NCBI GenBank assembly: GCA_039640495.1
Contig: CP046864.1
Coordinates: 1,860,001-1,924,000 of the forward strand
Length of the DNA stretch: 64,000 nt
Reading direction: 5' to 3'
From: Rhodobacteraceae bacterium IMCC1335
GTDB lineage: Bacteria; Pseudomonadota; Alphaproteobacteria; Rhodobacterales; Rhodobacteraceae
This document shows positions 29,102 to 39,100 of this stretch, in pieces. Position 1 is the first letter of the stretch; every line of letters begins with the position of its first letter. The translations under genes and the position numbers were made by a program. The notes beneath the pieces are model-generated. The model saw only the letters and a program-made list of their open reading frames with translations, ran no database searches and had not been told where the DNA came from.

Positions 29102-29130
29102 CTGGCCGAGGTTCGTCAAACCTTGGCCAG
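29102..29130 (+). terminator. Probable terminator of lon
   Basis: CTGGCCGAGGTT pairs with AACCTTGGCCAG (12 pairs, one G-U) around a five-base loop, eight bases after the lon stop. The T tract after it is weak, so termination may be partial. Confidence 0.55.
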
Positions 29131-29271
29131 AGTTTAGCCTTTATAACCCGTCACACCGTCATTGAAAGTTTAAAAAAACCGCAAAAAATGGTTAAGCAAA
29201 CCCGAAGAAAGGCACTATTTTTCCCCTAGCCTCTTGCGTCTGCTTAAAGCTTTGTTTAGACGGTTTTTTGC

Positions 29272-29347
29272 GGGTGATTAGCTCAGTTGGTAGAGCGCTT
29301 CGTTTACACCGAAGATGTCAGGAGTTCGAGTCTCTTATCACCCACCA
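29272..29347 (+). tRNA. tRNA-Val (anticodon TAC)
   Basis: 76 bases: acceptor GGGTGAT/ATCACCC, D-arm AGCTCAGTTGG, anticodon loop TTTACAC reading TAC, T-arm AGGAGTTCGAGTCTCTT and encoded CCA at 29345-29347. Confidence 0.97.
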
Positions 29348-29380
29348 TAAACTTTCCTTTGATTAGATCGATTAAAAGAC

Positions 29381-29464
29381 GTGATCTGTAAGATCACACC
29401 AAGGCTTTTATATAGATGATCCAAGCGCGGCACCGGTTTAAAATAAACCGGCTCTGTAGCAGAG
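29381..29464. other. Three consecutive perfect hairpins downstream of tRNA-Val
   Basis: GTGATC-TGTAA-GATCAC (29381-29397), CCGGTTTA-AAA-TAAACCGG (29433-29451) and CTCTG-TAG-CAGAG (29452-29464), the last followed by TTTT on the plus strand. They may be processing or termination structures of the tRNA-Val transcript, or part of an unannotated small RNA. No known RNA family was recognised. Confidence 0.45.
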
Positions 29465-29509
29465 TTTTGGAGATCCTTCTGTTTTCTTATCAACGCCTCA
29501 CCGCGTGAC

Positions 29510-29543
29510 AAAAAAACGACATCAAAGGCCGTCAGGCCTTTGA
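29510..29543 (-). terminator. Intrinsic terminator downstream of the rhodanese gene
   Basis: On the minus strand TCAAAGGCC and GGCCTTTGA form a perfect 9-bp stem around TGAC, followed after five bases by seven T (plus-strand A at 29510-29516). It is 50 bases past the rhodanese stop. Confidence 0.7.
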
Positions 29544-29592
29544 CTTGTGCTTTCGAAAATACTGAGTTCGAACCCCTGCGCGGCGGGCCTTT

Positions 29593-29967
29593 TTAAGCCT
29601 CTGTTGCGCCCCCTGCAGCCTGCCAATCGCCAAAACCTCCAATATTGATAACATTGCTATAGCCCATCTCAACCAAAGTTTTGCCTGCCAAAGCAGCTTG
29701 TCCACCCGCTGCGCATAAAACACAAATCCGGGCTTCTTTTTGCAAACGCGGAATGTGAAATTTTGTGGAGTCATCGGCTGCAAATTCAAGGAAACCACGG
29801 TTGATCCGAACGGCCCCCGCAACTGTACCCGAGGCCGCAATATCAGAACTGTCGCGCACGTCCAAAAACACGGTTTCGCCGTCATCGAAATAGGACAACG
29901 CCTCTGTGGCTTGAATACGCGGCACCACCGCATTGGCATCTTGTAGATAATCGCTTGATGTTTTCAT
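29593..29967 (-). CDS. Single-domain rhodanese-like sulfurtransferase
   Basis: 124 residues forming one rhodanese domain. VFLDVRD near residue 34-39 is the typical CH2-type start and the active-site loop contains Cys in VLCAAGGQAAL near residue 84-94. Members carry persulphide sulphur or detoxify cyanide or sulphide. No signal peptide, so cytoplasmic. It stands alone with a terminator downstream. Confidence 0.9.
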   Translation of the reverse strand: MKTSSDYLQDANAVVPRIQATEALSYFDDGETVFLDVRDSSDIAASGTVAGAVRINRGFLEFAADDSTKFHIPRLQKEARICVLCAAGGQAALAGKTLVEMGYSNVINIGGFGDWQAAGGATEA

Positions 29968-30313
29968 CTTATCGTCCTGTTCCGGTTCGGGCGAATAATC
30001 CGCCTTTGATTAAGTTTACACTCTGGCGCTAACATAAATCATTGCCGGCAGAAAGCAAAGTACGCAGAGCCCAGCAGCCCAATTCTATTTTTTTAAGATT
30101 GGCCCCGACGCCATCTTGAGATCAAAACCTTATTTTTGCCGCTAAATATATCGAAAGCAGATATCAAAAAGTTATGCTTTCACTTTTACCGCTGCGTTTT
30201 AGGAGCCAAACACCCTTTAAAAACCTCATAGATAAATCATTGACAGCCATCTAAACAGCTCACAGGTTAATCCCTAAGAGAAGCACCACGTCTTTCTAGG
30301 TAAATGATACGGT
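29968..30313. other. Divergent intergenic region without a recognised gene
   Basis: About 345 bases between the starts of the rhodanese gene (minus) and the isomerase-like gene (plus). A good -35 hexamer TTGACA is at 30240-30245 but no well-spaced -10 accompanies it. I see no conserved RNA or coding potential. Confidence 0.5.
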
Positions 30314-30913
30314 ATGAAGATAGAATTTTACTATGATTTTGGCAGCCCGAATGCCTATTTGGTGTATAAAACGCTGCCAGAGATCGCAAAGGCGCACGGC
30401 GTTCCAATTGTATTTCGGCCGATCTTGCTGGGCGGTGTGTTCAAAGCAACCAATAATAAAAGCCCTATGGAAGCCTTTGCAAATGTCGCTGGAAAACTTG
30501 CCTATGAAGCCCGTGAAACCCAACGTTTTGTGGAAAATCGTAAGATTATTTTTCACCCAAACCCACATTTTCCGGTAAATACCATCGCGCTGATGCGTGG
30601 GGAGATATTTGCAATCGGGAAACCTTGGGAGCAGAGCTATCGCGATACAATGTTCACCGCCATGTGGGTTGATCAAGAAAAAATGGATGATCCGGCCACC
30701 GTCATGCAGGTTATGGAAAAAGCGGGCTTGCCCGCGGAAGAGATTCTTGCTGCAACTCAAGATGCATCAATCAAAACTGCTTTGATACAGGCCACGTCTC
30801 AAGCGGTAGCCCGTGGTGTTTTCGGCGCCCCGACGCTCATCGCCAATGATGATATGTTTTTTGGCAAGCACAGCCTGATCGATCTTGAAACCATGCTGAA
30901 ATCATTGCCCTAA
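30314..30913 (+). CDS. DsbA-fold 2-hydroxychromene-2-carboxylate isomerase-like protein
   Basis: 199 residues of the kappa-class GST/HCCA isomerase family. The N-terminus FYYDFGSPNAYL has Ser-Pro in place of a CxxC active site, as in glutathione-dependent isomerases, and a C-terminal GVFGAPTLIAND segment carries the cis-proline. In naphthalene pathways the family isomerises a chromene carboxylate; here no aromatic catabolic genes are nearby, so the real substrate is unknown. Transcribed alone. Confidence 0.88.
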   Translation: MKIEFYYDFGSPNAYLVYKTLPEIAKAHGVPIVFRPILLGGVFKATNNKSPMEAFANVAGKLAYEARETQRFVENRKIIFHPNPHFPVNTIALMRGEIFAIGKPWEQSYRDTMFTAMWVDQEKMDDPATVMQVMEKAGLPAEEILAATQDASIKTALIQATSQAVARGVFGAPTLIANDDMFFGKHSLIDLETMLKSLP

Positions 30914-31117
30914 ACCCACGGCACTGCCCATTTATTGTACAACGCCGTGCAAAATGCCAGGCAGCGGCATACCTTACCCGCGCATAGCGCAATCCACGTG
31001 ATCCAAACCGCCTTTCGTAGTTTTGAAGATGATTGCCTCTAAGGATTTAAATGAATAGTCTTTACAGACCTCAGGCTTCGCCTGTGTTGTGCAAGCGGCA
31101 AAGCCAAGGGCAAGATT

Positions 31118-32284
31118 ATGTCGAATGAAGTTAAAAATTGTGCAGATGATTATATCGAAAAACAATTGTTTAGCGGCATTGAGTGGCGCATTGAGCAAGC
31201 GGGCGAGCTGCGGTTAGAAGGGCGTTCGGGCTATGCAAATTATGCCTGTAAAACGCCCATTCCCGATCGCGCTATTTACCGCATATACTCCATGACTAAG
31301 CCGATCATTGCAGCTCTTACCGTGCTGCTGGTTCAAAAAAGGCTGATGCGGCTTTCTGATCCAATCGCTAAATACGATTCACAGTTTTCAAAGATGCGCG
31401 TCTTGACACCAAATGGATCACTAGAGCCTGCGTGTAGACTGATAACGCTTGAAGATTTACTGACCCATCGGGCTGGGTTCAGTTATGAATTTAACCTTGG
31501 TTGCCATATTGCCCCCTATTATCGGGAAGCAGAGATTCTAGCTGATGGCGCACGAGACCTTAACGAAATGATACGCGCCTTGGCGCAACTGCCATTAGCC
31601 TTTCATCCAAAAGAGCGATGGCTTTACAGTATGTCGATCGATGTGCTGGCACATCTTGTCGAATGCGTAACCGGCAGACGGATTGATGCTTTGCTACAAG
31701 AGTATATTTTTGATCCCCTTAACATGAGCGATACAGGATTTCGTTTGTCCGACGCACAATTGCCCCGGTTAATGACAAATTACGGGCGCTACAAATTGGA
31801 AGCCATTGCGCCTTTTAAGAAAATTGAACATGTGCTCGAGGAAAATAAGGTCGCCCGCATGTATCCAGAGCAATCCTCAGAGTTTCGCCGCGGCGGCATT
31901 GGTCTTTATGCAACGGCGCAGGATTACAGCGCCTTTGCAAGGTTTTTACTGACGGGAAATTCAGATACCGGCGAGAAAATGATTTCCAATGACATGGTTG
32001 GCCTTATGCGCGCCAATCGCCTGCCGCTTTCTGCCCTGCCCCTCAGCATTTCTGGACAAGCTTTTCCCGGCTATGGCTGGAACCTGCTCGGCCGGGTTAT
32101 GACCGATCTGGGTCAGGCCGTTGTGCCAACAGCCCTAGGCGAGTTTGGCTGGTCTGGCGCCGCACAAAGCTATTTTTGGGTAGACCCGCAACGACAAATC
32201 ACGGGTGTGATTATGACCCAATTAATGGGCAGCAATCATCCGCTGCATGAAGATATGCTGAACGCGGCCTATGCCACGCTGTAA
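31118..32284 (+). CDS. Serine hydrolase of the beta-lactamase class C family
   Basis: 388 residues. The SxxK nucleophile motif is YSMTKP near residue 63-68, and the second element is YSMS near 169 where YxN is usual, as in many esterase-type members. LLTHRAGFSYE is also typical. Family members include esterases, D-amino-acid peptidases and lactamases. No signal peptide is evident, so a cytoplasmic esterase is more likely than a secreted lactamase. It ends 12 bases from the convergent cobQ stop, with no clear terminator. Confidence 0.88.
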   Translation: MSNEVKNCADDYIEKQLFSGIEWRIEQAGELRLEGRSGYANYACKTPIPDRAIYRIYSMTKPIIAALTVLLVQKRLMRLSDPIAKYDSQFSKMRVLTPNGSLEPACRLITLEDLLTHRAGFSYEFNLGCHIAPYYREAEILADGARDLNEMIRALAQLPLAFHPKERWLYSMSIDVLAHLVECVTGRRIDALLQEYIFDPLNMSDTGFRLSDAQLPRLMTNYGRYKLEAIAPFKKIEHVLEENKVARMYPEQSSEFRRGGIGLYATAQDYSAFARFLLTGNSDTGEKMISNDMVGLMRANRLPLSALPLSISGQAFPGYGWNLLGRVMTDLGQAVVPTALGEFGWSGAAQSYFWVDPQRQITGVIMTQLMGSNHPLHEDMLNAAYATL

Positions 32285-32296
32285 ATACCGTTGAGT

Positions 32297-33742
32297 TTAG
32301 CGTGCTGAAGCAAGCAAAGCGGAAACATCCAAATGCTTTTCAAGATGATCGGCCAAAGCGTTTAACGTTTGATCGACAGTTTGCGAATAGGCCTGCGCAC
32401 TGCTTTGAATATGCAAACCCTTTAAAAACGCATGGCGAAACCCATCGCTCGAGAACATACCGTGTAAATAGCTGCCCATGACCAAACCATCCGCGCTTAT
32501 GGCGCCTTCGTTGCGCCCATTAAGCTGAGCAAAAGGGCGCAGCGTATCTGGGCCCTGCGTTTGGCCGATATGAATTTCATATCCAGTAAACTTTTGCTGC
32601 GTAGGCGCGTGCGTTGCATTCACTTGGCCCAATTGCTTTTTGGGATACATGATTGTGTTTACCTTCAACAAGCCAAGGCCTTCTGTTTTGCCGAATACGC
32701 CCTCAATTCCTTCAGGGTCATCGATGACGTTTCCTAGCATTTGATACCCACCACAAATCCCCAAAACATGCCCACCGCGCCGGCGATGCGCTTTAAGGTC
32801 GATATCCCAGCCTTGCGCGCGCAGATAGGTCAAATCGGCCGATGTCGATTTGCTGCCAGGCACGATCACCAAACGCGCATCAGCGGGGATGGCTTGGCCA
32901 GGACGTAGAACCGTTACTTGTAACTCTGGATCATTGCTCAGCGGATCCAGATCATCAAAATTTGCGATACGTGACAATCCCAAACACACAATATGCGGCT
33001 TACCGGGCCGCTGCGGGGTTGCGATGTCCAGCGCATCTTCGGCAGGTAGCTTCCACGCTTGATCAAAATAAGGCGCAATTCCAAGGCCGCGCCAATTGGT
33101 TTTCGCACAAATCATTTCATATCCCGCAGAAAATAAATTAGGATCACCTCGAAACTTATTGATTATAAATCCAATTATTTTTTTATTATCTTCTGGATCT
33201 AAAACGTTATTCGTGCCCACCATTTGCGCGATAACGCCGCCGCGATCAATATCTCCAACCAAAAGAACCGGCACATCCGCCGCGCAGGCAAAGCCCATAT
33301 TGGCGATATCGCCGGGCCGTAAATTCACCTCTGCGGGGCTGCCAGCCCCTTCCACTATTACCAAATCAAATGCGGATTTCAGGCGTTGAAAACTTTCCAA
33401 AACGAACGGCATCAGCTTTGGCTTTAACGCTGCATAATCTTGAGCACGCGCCGTTGCATAGCGTTTACCCTGAACGATGATTTGCGAACCTGTTTCGCTT
33501 TCTGGTTTTAACAAGATCGGATTCATGTCGCAGATCGCAGCACAGCCCGCCGCCAAGGCTTGTAGAGCCTGCGCGCGACCTATTTCGCCGCCATCTGACG
33601 TCACCGCGGCATTATTTGACATATTCTGTGGCTTGAATGGCGCAACGCTCAGCCCTCGCCGTTTTGCCGCCCGGCACAATCCGGCCACTAGCAAAGACTT
33701 GCCTACATTTGACCCGGTGCCCTGAACCATTAAGGCTGGCAT
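32297..33742 (-). CDS. cobQ: Cobyric acid synthase
   Basis: 481 residues from the ATG at 33742. It amidates adenosylcobyrinic a,c-diamide at positions b, d, e and g with glutamine and ATP. The P-loop GTGSNVGKS is near residue 7, and the class I glutaminase-like domain has Cys in [11 protein letters not shown] and His in SYLHGMF. The frame also opens at a TTG at 33754, but the ATG leaves one base after the cobO stop and matches how the family begins ([10 protein letters not shown]). Second gene of the leftward cobO-cobQ operon. Confidence 0.95.
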   Translation of the reverse strand: MPALMVQGTGSNVGKSLLVAGLCRAAKRRGLSVAPFKPQNMSNNAAVTSDGGEIGRAQALQALAAGCAAICDMNPILLKPESETGSQIIVQGKRYATARAQDYAALKPKLMPFVLESFQRLKSAFDLVIVEGAGSPAEVNLRPGDIANMGFACAADVPVLLVGDIDRGGVIAQMVGTNNVLDPEDNKKIIGFIINKFRGDPNLFSAGYEMICAKTNWRGLGIAPYFDQAWKLPAEDALDIATPQRPGKPHIVCLGLSRIANFDDLDPLSNDPELQVTVLRPGQAIPADARLVIVPGSKSTSADLTYLRAQGWDIDLKAHRRRGGHVLGICGGYQMLGNVIDDPEGIEGVFGKTEGLGLLKVNTIMYPKKQLGQVNATHAPTQQKFTGYEIHIGQTQGPDTLRPFAQLNGRNEGAISADGLVMGSYLHGMFSSDGFRHAFLKGLHIQSSAQAYSQTVDQTLNALADHLEKHLDVSALLASAR

Positions 33743-33743
33743 G

Positions 33744-34352
33744 TTAGAACTCAACGCCCAATTGTGCTTTTATACCTTGTTTGAAGGGATGTTTGACTTG
33801 CGCCATCTCGGTCACCAAATCCGCAAGTTCAATCAATCCATCCTTTGCGTTGCGCCCGGTCAAACACACATGTGTCATCTCTGGCTTTTCTGTTTTCAAA
33901 AAGGCAATCACATCATCGATATCGATATAATCATAGCGCAGCGCGATATTGATTTCATCAAGCAAAACGAATTGAATTTCGGGATCAAGGATAAGCTCTT
34001 TTGCCCGATGCCAGCCGGCTTGAGCCGCAGCAATGTCGCGTTCACGGTCTTGCGTTTCCCAGGTAAACCCTTCACCCGAAACTACAAATTTGCATTGCTC
34101 GGCAAAATTTTCTGTCAAAAACTTGCGTTCGCCGGTCACCCAAGTGCCTTTAATAAACTGCACCACCGCGCAGGGCATTTCATGCGCGATACAGCGCATT
34201 ATCATTCCAAAGCCAGATGAAGATTTTCCTTTACCCGCCCCTGTATGAACAATAATCAGGCCTTTTTCATCCGTTTTGCTCTGCATCATCTTATCACGCG
34301 CCTCTTTGATTTTGCGCATCTTTTGATTGTGGCGTTGATTTTCATCGACCAT
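33744..34352 (-). CDS. cobO: Cob(I)yrinic acid a,c-diamide adenosyltransferase
   Basis: 202 residues from the ATG at 34352, which has AAAAGGAATTCCT upstream. It attaches the 5'-deoxyadenosyl group to cobalt. The P-loop [10 protein letters not shown] is near residue 36-45 and ENFAEQCKF and [12 protein letters not shown] are characteristic of the CobA/CobO family. The frame is open for 97 more codons upstream, but that stretch overlaps the riboswitch on the other strand and does not look like this family. First gene of the leftward pair with cobQ. Confidence 0.95.
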   Translation of the reverse strand: MVDENQRHNQKMRKIKEARDKMMQSKTDEKGLIIVHTGAGKGKSSSGFGMIMRCIAHEMPCAVVQFIKGTWVTGERKFLTENFAEQCKFVVSGEGFTWETQDRERDIAAAQAGWHRAKELILDPEIQFVLLDEINIALRYDYIDIDDVIAFLKTEKPEMTHVCLTGRNAKDGLIELADLVTEMAQVKHPFKQGIKAQLGVEF

Positions 34353-34402
34353 AGGAATTCCTTTTTCTTGACACGCCACGTTGCATGGCCCATTGCAGAT
34401 GG

Positions 34403-34600
34403 ATGTTGGTTCTTGTTCTAGGACAGGCGAAGAGGGAATGCACTCAGTTTTTCGACGGATTGCGTCGGAATATTGAAACGCAGCCGCCCCCGCGACCGTG
34501 AGCAGCGAAGACGCGTATATGCCACTGGCAAATGCTGGGAAGGATACGCATCTGTGAAGGCACCGCCTTCGAAGCTGTAAGCCGGGAGACCTGCCAACAT
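34403..34600 (+). ncRNA. Cobalamin (B12) riboswitch, copy 1
   Basis: The B12 box GCCGGGAGACCTGCC is at 34581-34595. Upstream are CCGCCCCCGCGACCGTGAGC (from 34484), GCCACTGGCAAATGCTGGGAAGG (from 34521) summarised as the CCACTG and GGGAAGG elements, and the early GAAGAGGGAATG. ATGTTGGT (34403-34410) can pair with GCCAACAT (34593-34600) as P1. It precedes the DUF1636-cobW-cobN run and should lower its expression when adenosylcobalamin is plentiful. No strong intrinsic terminator follows, so control is probably at translation initiation. Confidence 0.93.
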
Positions 34601-34710
34601 AAAAACAACCGGATCCGGACGGGGTGTGTCGGAGGCGGAGCATGTTCTTTCATGCCCTGCTGGCCTCTGTCTGGTTTTCTTGCGTTCCGACGCGCTGTCA
34701 GGGGAAGATA

Positions 34711-35088
34711 ATGTCAAAAACGGTTCCAATTGAGTTGTTGGTGTGTACGTCTTGTCGCGCTGGGCGCGCGGATCCAGAAGATGAAAAGCGCCAAGGCACT
34801 CTACTTTTTGAGGCGATCAAGCAAGAAACGCTGCCCGAAAATGTAAAACTGACAGCCGTTGCCTGTTTGGCAAATTGCGATCATGGCTGCTCGATCGTTT
34901 TGCGCGGCAAAAACCGTTGGACCTATGTCTATGGCAATCTTGATCCTAGCCAGCATGTTGAAACCATATTGGATGGCGCATCTCGATATCTGGATGCCGC
35001 TGATGGACGCGTTCCGTGGCGCGAAAGGCCCGAACATTTCCGAAAAAACTGCATCGCGCGTATTCCCCCAATTGAGGCTGCTTCATGA
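34711..35088 (+). CDS. DUF1636 family (2Fe-2S ferredoxin-like) metal-binding protein
   Basis: 125 residues from the ATG at 34711 with AGGGGAAG upstream. Cysteines are arranged as CTSCRAG near the N-terminus and ACLANCDHGCS near residue 50, the thioredoxin-like ferredoxin pattern of DUF1636. Members are often encoded with cobW and cobN, suggesting a role in cobalt or cluster handling, but no biochemical function is established that I can name. An in-frame ATG at 34642 preceded by GGAGGCGGAG would add 23 residues and lies just after the riboswitch. It overlaps cobW by four bases (ATGA). Confidence 0.85.
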   Translation: MSKTVPIELLVCTSCRAGRADPEDEKRQGTLLFEAIKQETLPENVKLTAVACLANCDHGCSIVLRGKNRWTYVYGNLDPSQHVETILDGASRYLDAADGRVPWRERPEHFRKNCIARIPPIEAAS

Positions 35089-36122
35089 ACGATCTAACAA
35101 AAATTCCCGTCACCGTTGTTACCGGATTTCTTGGTTCTGGAAAAACCACGTTAATCCGCCATTTGATGCAAAATCCGGGTGGCAAAAGGTTGGCCATTAT
35201 CGTCAACGAATTTGGCGATGTGGGCGTCGATGGTGAAATTCTTAAATCCTGCGCGATCCCCAATTGTCCAGAGGAGAATATTCTTGAGTTGGCCAATGGA
35301 TGCATCTGCTGCACCGTCGCGGATGATTTCATCCCGACCTTGGAACAGCTGATGAAGCTTGAGCCGCGCCCGGAACATATTTTAATTGAAACCTCCGGCC
35401 TGGCGCTGCCAAAACCCCTTTTAAAAGCGTTTGACTGGCCCGATATTCGCTCGAAAATCACGGTCGACGGGGTAATTGCTTTGGCCGATGCAGAAGCTGT
35501 GGCTGCGGGTCAATTTGCGCCCGATCTGGCCGCCGTTGCCGCGCAACGAGACGCCGATGAAAGCTTAGATCACGAAACCCCCTTATCGGAAGTTTTTGAG
35601 GATCAGATTTCCTGCGCCGATTTGATTTTGCTCACAAAGCCCGATTTAGCCGGTGCGGTGGGGATTGCCAAAGCCAAAGCGGTTATCGCCGCAGAAGCGC
35701 CGCGCAATTTGCCCGTGATCGAAGTGGCCGATGGGCAAATCGATCCGCGCATCGTATTGGGGCTGGAGGCTGCGGCCGAAGATGATCTGCACGCGCGCCC
35801 GTCTCATCATGATGGTGTGCCCGAGCATGATCATGAAGATTTTGACAGCGTGGTGATCGGACTTGACGAACTTGAAAGTCCGGAAAGCCTGATCAAGCGC
35901 ATTGAAACCTTAGCTGAGACGCAAAATATATTGCGTGTGAAAGGCTATGCGGCCGTAAAAGGCAAACCAATGCGTTTGCTGGTTCAGGCCGTTGGCGCGC
36001 GCGTGCGCGCCCAATATGATAGGCCATGGGCTCGAGAGGAAATGCGTATGGGCCGCCTAGTTGTGATTGCTGAGCATGATGACATCGACAGAAATGCAAT
36101 CGAAAGCACATTGAAAGGATAG
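35085..36122 (+). CDS. cobW: CobW-family GTP-dependent metal chaperone
   Basis: 345 residues of the COG0523 GTPase family. Walker A GFLGSGKTT is at 12-20, the metal site GCICCTV near 72-78, and a His-rich segment (HHDGVPEHDHED) near residue 240 before the C-terminal CobW domain. CobW is thought to load cobalt for chelation during aerobic B12 synthesis. It sits between DUF1636 and cobN, downstream of the riboswitch, and eight bases separate it from cobN. Confidence 0.95.
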   Translation: MNDLTKIPVTVVTGFLGSGKTTLIRHLMQNPGGKRLAIIVNEFGDVGVDGEILKSCAIPNCPEENILELANGCICCTVADDFIPTLEQLMKLEPRPEHILIETSGLALPKPLLKAFDWPDIRSKITVDGVIALADAEAVAAGQFAPDLAAVAAQRDADESLDHETPLSEVFEDQISCADLILLTKPDLAGAVGIAKAKAVIAAEAPRNLPVIEVADGQIDPRIVLGLEAAAEDDLHARPSHHDGVPEHDHEDFDSVVIGLDELESPESLIKRIETLAETQNILRVKGYAAVKGKPMRLLVQAVGARVRAQYDRPWAREEMRMGRLVVIAEHDDIDRNAIESTLKG

Positions 36123-36130
36123 CAGCAGAG

Positions 36131-39100
36131 ATGCATGTGATCTTTCGCGAAAGTCACGGTTTGGAAGAGACGGCTCAGCCGGTTGATCTGCAGCAAACGC
36201 CTGCAGATATGGTGGTTTTGTCTTTTTCCGATAGTGATTTGGGGGCCTTCTCGGTTGGATGGCATAACGCGAAAGAGGATCTGCCAAGCCTTCGTTTGGC
36301 AAATTTGGCTGCGCTGCAACATCCGCTTTCAGTTGATACCTATATTGAACAAACGCTTTTTTATGCAAAAGCTGTTTTGGTGCGGTTGATTGGAGGAATG
36401 CCTTATTGGGCTTATGGTCTACAACAGCTTCGCGCGGTTGCTGAAGAAAACGGGATCGCTTTGGCCGTGTTGGCCGCCGATGGGCGGGCCGATAGCCAGC
36501 TTGATGAGATCTCCACACTGCCCGTGTCAACATTGCGCAGATTGCGCCAGCTTTGTGACGCAGGTGGCCCCGATGCCGCAAGCGCGGCTTTGGCACAATT
36601 GGCCCTATCTGCAGGGTTATTCGCGCGCCCGAAAATAGGCCAAAAAATTCCGCCGCGCGTAGGCGGTTGGTCATTGCAAAATCGCCTGTCCTGCCCTGCC
36701 GCATTTGCGCTGCGCGTGGCGCCCAAACCGGCGGTTGTGATAAGTTTTTATCTGTCTTATCTCACAGCGGCGGATTTGGCGCCGATTGAGGCTGCTGCCA
36801 AAGCGCTTGAAGCCCGCGGATTTGACGTGTTTGGGGTGTTTATTCCTTCGTTGAAAGAGCCTCAATCAGCGGCGTGGCTGCAACGACAAATGCGCTTAAT
36901 CGCGCCAGTTGCGATTTTGAATGCAACGGCATTTTCAGGAAAAGGCCCTGATGGCGCCTCGCCGCTGGATATCGCAGAGGTTCCGGTGTTTCAAATGGCT
37001 CTGGCAACCTCAACGCGGGCGGCCTGGGCGGATACTGAGCGCGGTCTTTCGCCCGCCGAGCTTGCGATGCATGTTGTTTTGCCAGAGGTTGATGGCCGCC
37101 TATTTGCGGGGGTTGCCTCGTTTAAAGACCCCGCAACGCGGGATCCACAACTTGAGTTTTCACGCTTTATTCATAAAGCCGACGCGTCCCGGATCGCAGC
37201 AATCGCCGATCGCATATGCGCGCATGTCGATCTCTCGCAGGTGGAGAATGCGCAAAAACGCCCAGTACTGGTATTATCAACCTACCCTGGCAAACCTTGG
37301 CAAATGGCGCATGCGGTCGGTCTTGATGCGTTGGCTTCAGCAGAAGCGATTCTGGCCGATCTACAAACCAGCGAATATGATGTCGCGCCAGCCGCCCCGC
37401 TTCAAAAAGACCTTCAAAACCAGCGGATAAAATGGCCCCTTAGCGCCTATAAAATGGCGTTAAAGGATTTACCCGAATGCCTTCAATCTGAGCTCTTTAA
37501 AGCTTGGGGAGATCCTGAAACCGATCCGCAAGCGCGAAGCGGAGCATTCGAATTCGCCGCAGCACGGCGCGGCAAGGCGCTTATTGCCTTGCAACCCGAA
37601 CGCGGCAGTCTTCAAGCGCGCGAAGCTGAGTATCATGATACCGGCCGTACGCCGCGCCACAGCTACGTGGCGTTTTATCTCTGGCTTAGAACGGTCGAGG
37701 CCGCCAGTGCTTTAATCCATATTGGGGCGCATGGAACGCTCGAATGGCTGCCTGGAAAATCGGTCGCGTTATCAGAGGTTTGTTGGCCAGAAGCGCTAAT
37801 TAAGGATCTGCCGGTAATATATCCCTTCATTGTAAATGATCCAGGCGAAGCGGCTCAGGCCAAGCGGCGGATTTGCGCGATCACGCTGGGGCATATACCG
37901 CCGGCTATGAAAGCCAGCGCAACACCTGACAGGCTGGCCTTTCTGGAAAATCTTCTTGATGAGTTTTCAAATGCCGATGGGCTAGATCCGCGCCGCCGCA
38001 CCCGGCTTCAGGATGACATACGCGCCGAAGCAAAGCAGCTTGGTGTTGAGCAAGATCTTGGGCTTGATGCGGCAAGTTCAAACGCAGAAGCGATCAGCTG
38101 CATCGACCGCTTTGTGTGCGACATTAAGGAAAGCCAGTTTGGTGATGGGTTGCATATTTTCGGGCGCGCACCCGAGATTTCCCCAGAATTTGATAGCTAC
38201 CCCTCGATCAAAGCCGAAAGCGCGGCGCTTCTCACCGCCCTTGATGGCAAGCGGGTGGCGGCCGGTCCATCCGGGTCGCCCTATCGGGGCCGAAAAGATG
38301 TTTTGCCAACCGGGCGAAACCTGTTCACAACGGATCCACGCGTGGTTCCAACCCGATCGGCCTACGCGCAAGGTTTGGTTTTGGCCGAAGAATTGGTGCG
38401 CCGGCATTTACAAGATCATGGTGATTATCCGAAAAATTTAATCGTTGATCTATGGGGTTCTGCCACCATGCGCACGGCGGGCGAAGAATTTGCTATGGCG
38501 CTTGCGCTGATCGGCGTAAAGCCCAAATGGGATGAAGGCTCGGAACGCGTCAGCGGCATCGAAATCACCCCAATTACAGAGCTTGAACGGCCGCGCATTG
38601 ATGTGACATTGCGCGTCTCGGGCCTGTTCCGCGATATTTTTCCGACCTTATCTGCCTTGTTTTCTCAGGCCGTTCAAAGCTTGCAGGCGCGCAGCGAAAG
38701 CCCTGATTGGAATCCATATGTCAGCAAATACGAACTCTCGCGCGTCTTCGGTCCGGCACCGGGAGATTACGGCTTAGCGATGGGCGCGTTTGGCGATACC
38801 TACACAGATGAGGCGCGCGCAGCGGCTGGCAATGCGTGGCTGGCCGCCAGCGCCTACGCGTTGAACGGTCCAGATAGCACCTACAGACCCGATGCGATCA
38901 AAGAGCAAGTCGCTAAAGCAGATGGATTTGTACATATTCAAGATCTGCCCGAAACGGATCTGCTGCTGGCGGCCGATTACGCTTTTCACGAAGCCGGTTT
39001 TGCCGCTGCGCAGCAAATAACGGGTGGATCAGCCGCGCTTTACCATCTGGATAATAGCAACCCGGAAGCGGTGCGCGCGCGCAGTCTTTCCGAAGAAATT

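Noticed and set aside
29560..29585. GTTCGAAC stretch resembling a tRNA T-loop or an attachment-site remnant
   Set aside because: Flanking bases do not form a T-stem on either strand, and no integrase or other tRNA arm is nearby.
34353..34643. Extended N-terminus of the cobO frame (97 extra codons)
   Set aside because: It overlaps the riboswitch on the other strand, lacks family similarity, and the internal ATG at 34352 has a good ribosome binding site.
36057..36704. Long minus-strand frame opposite the start of cobN
   Set aside because: Composition is arginine- and proline-rich with no domain, and cobN on the other strand is unambiguous.
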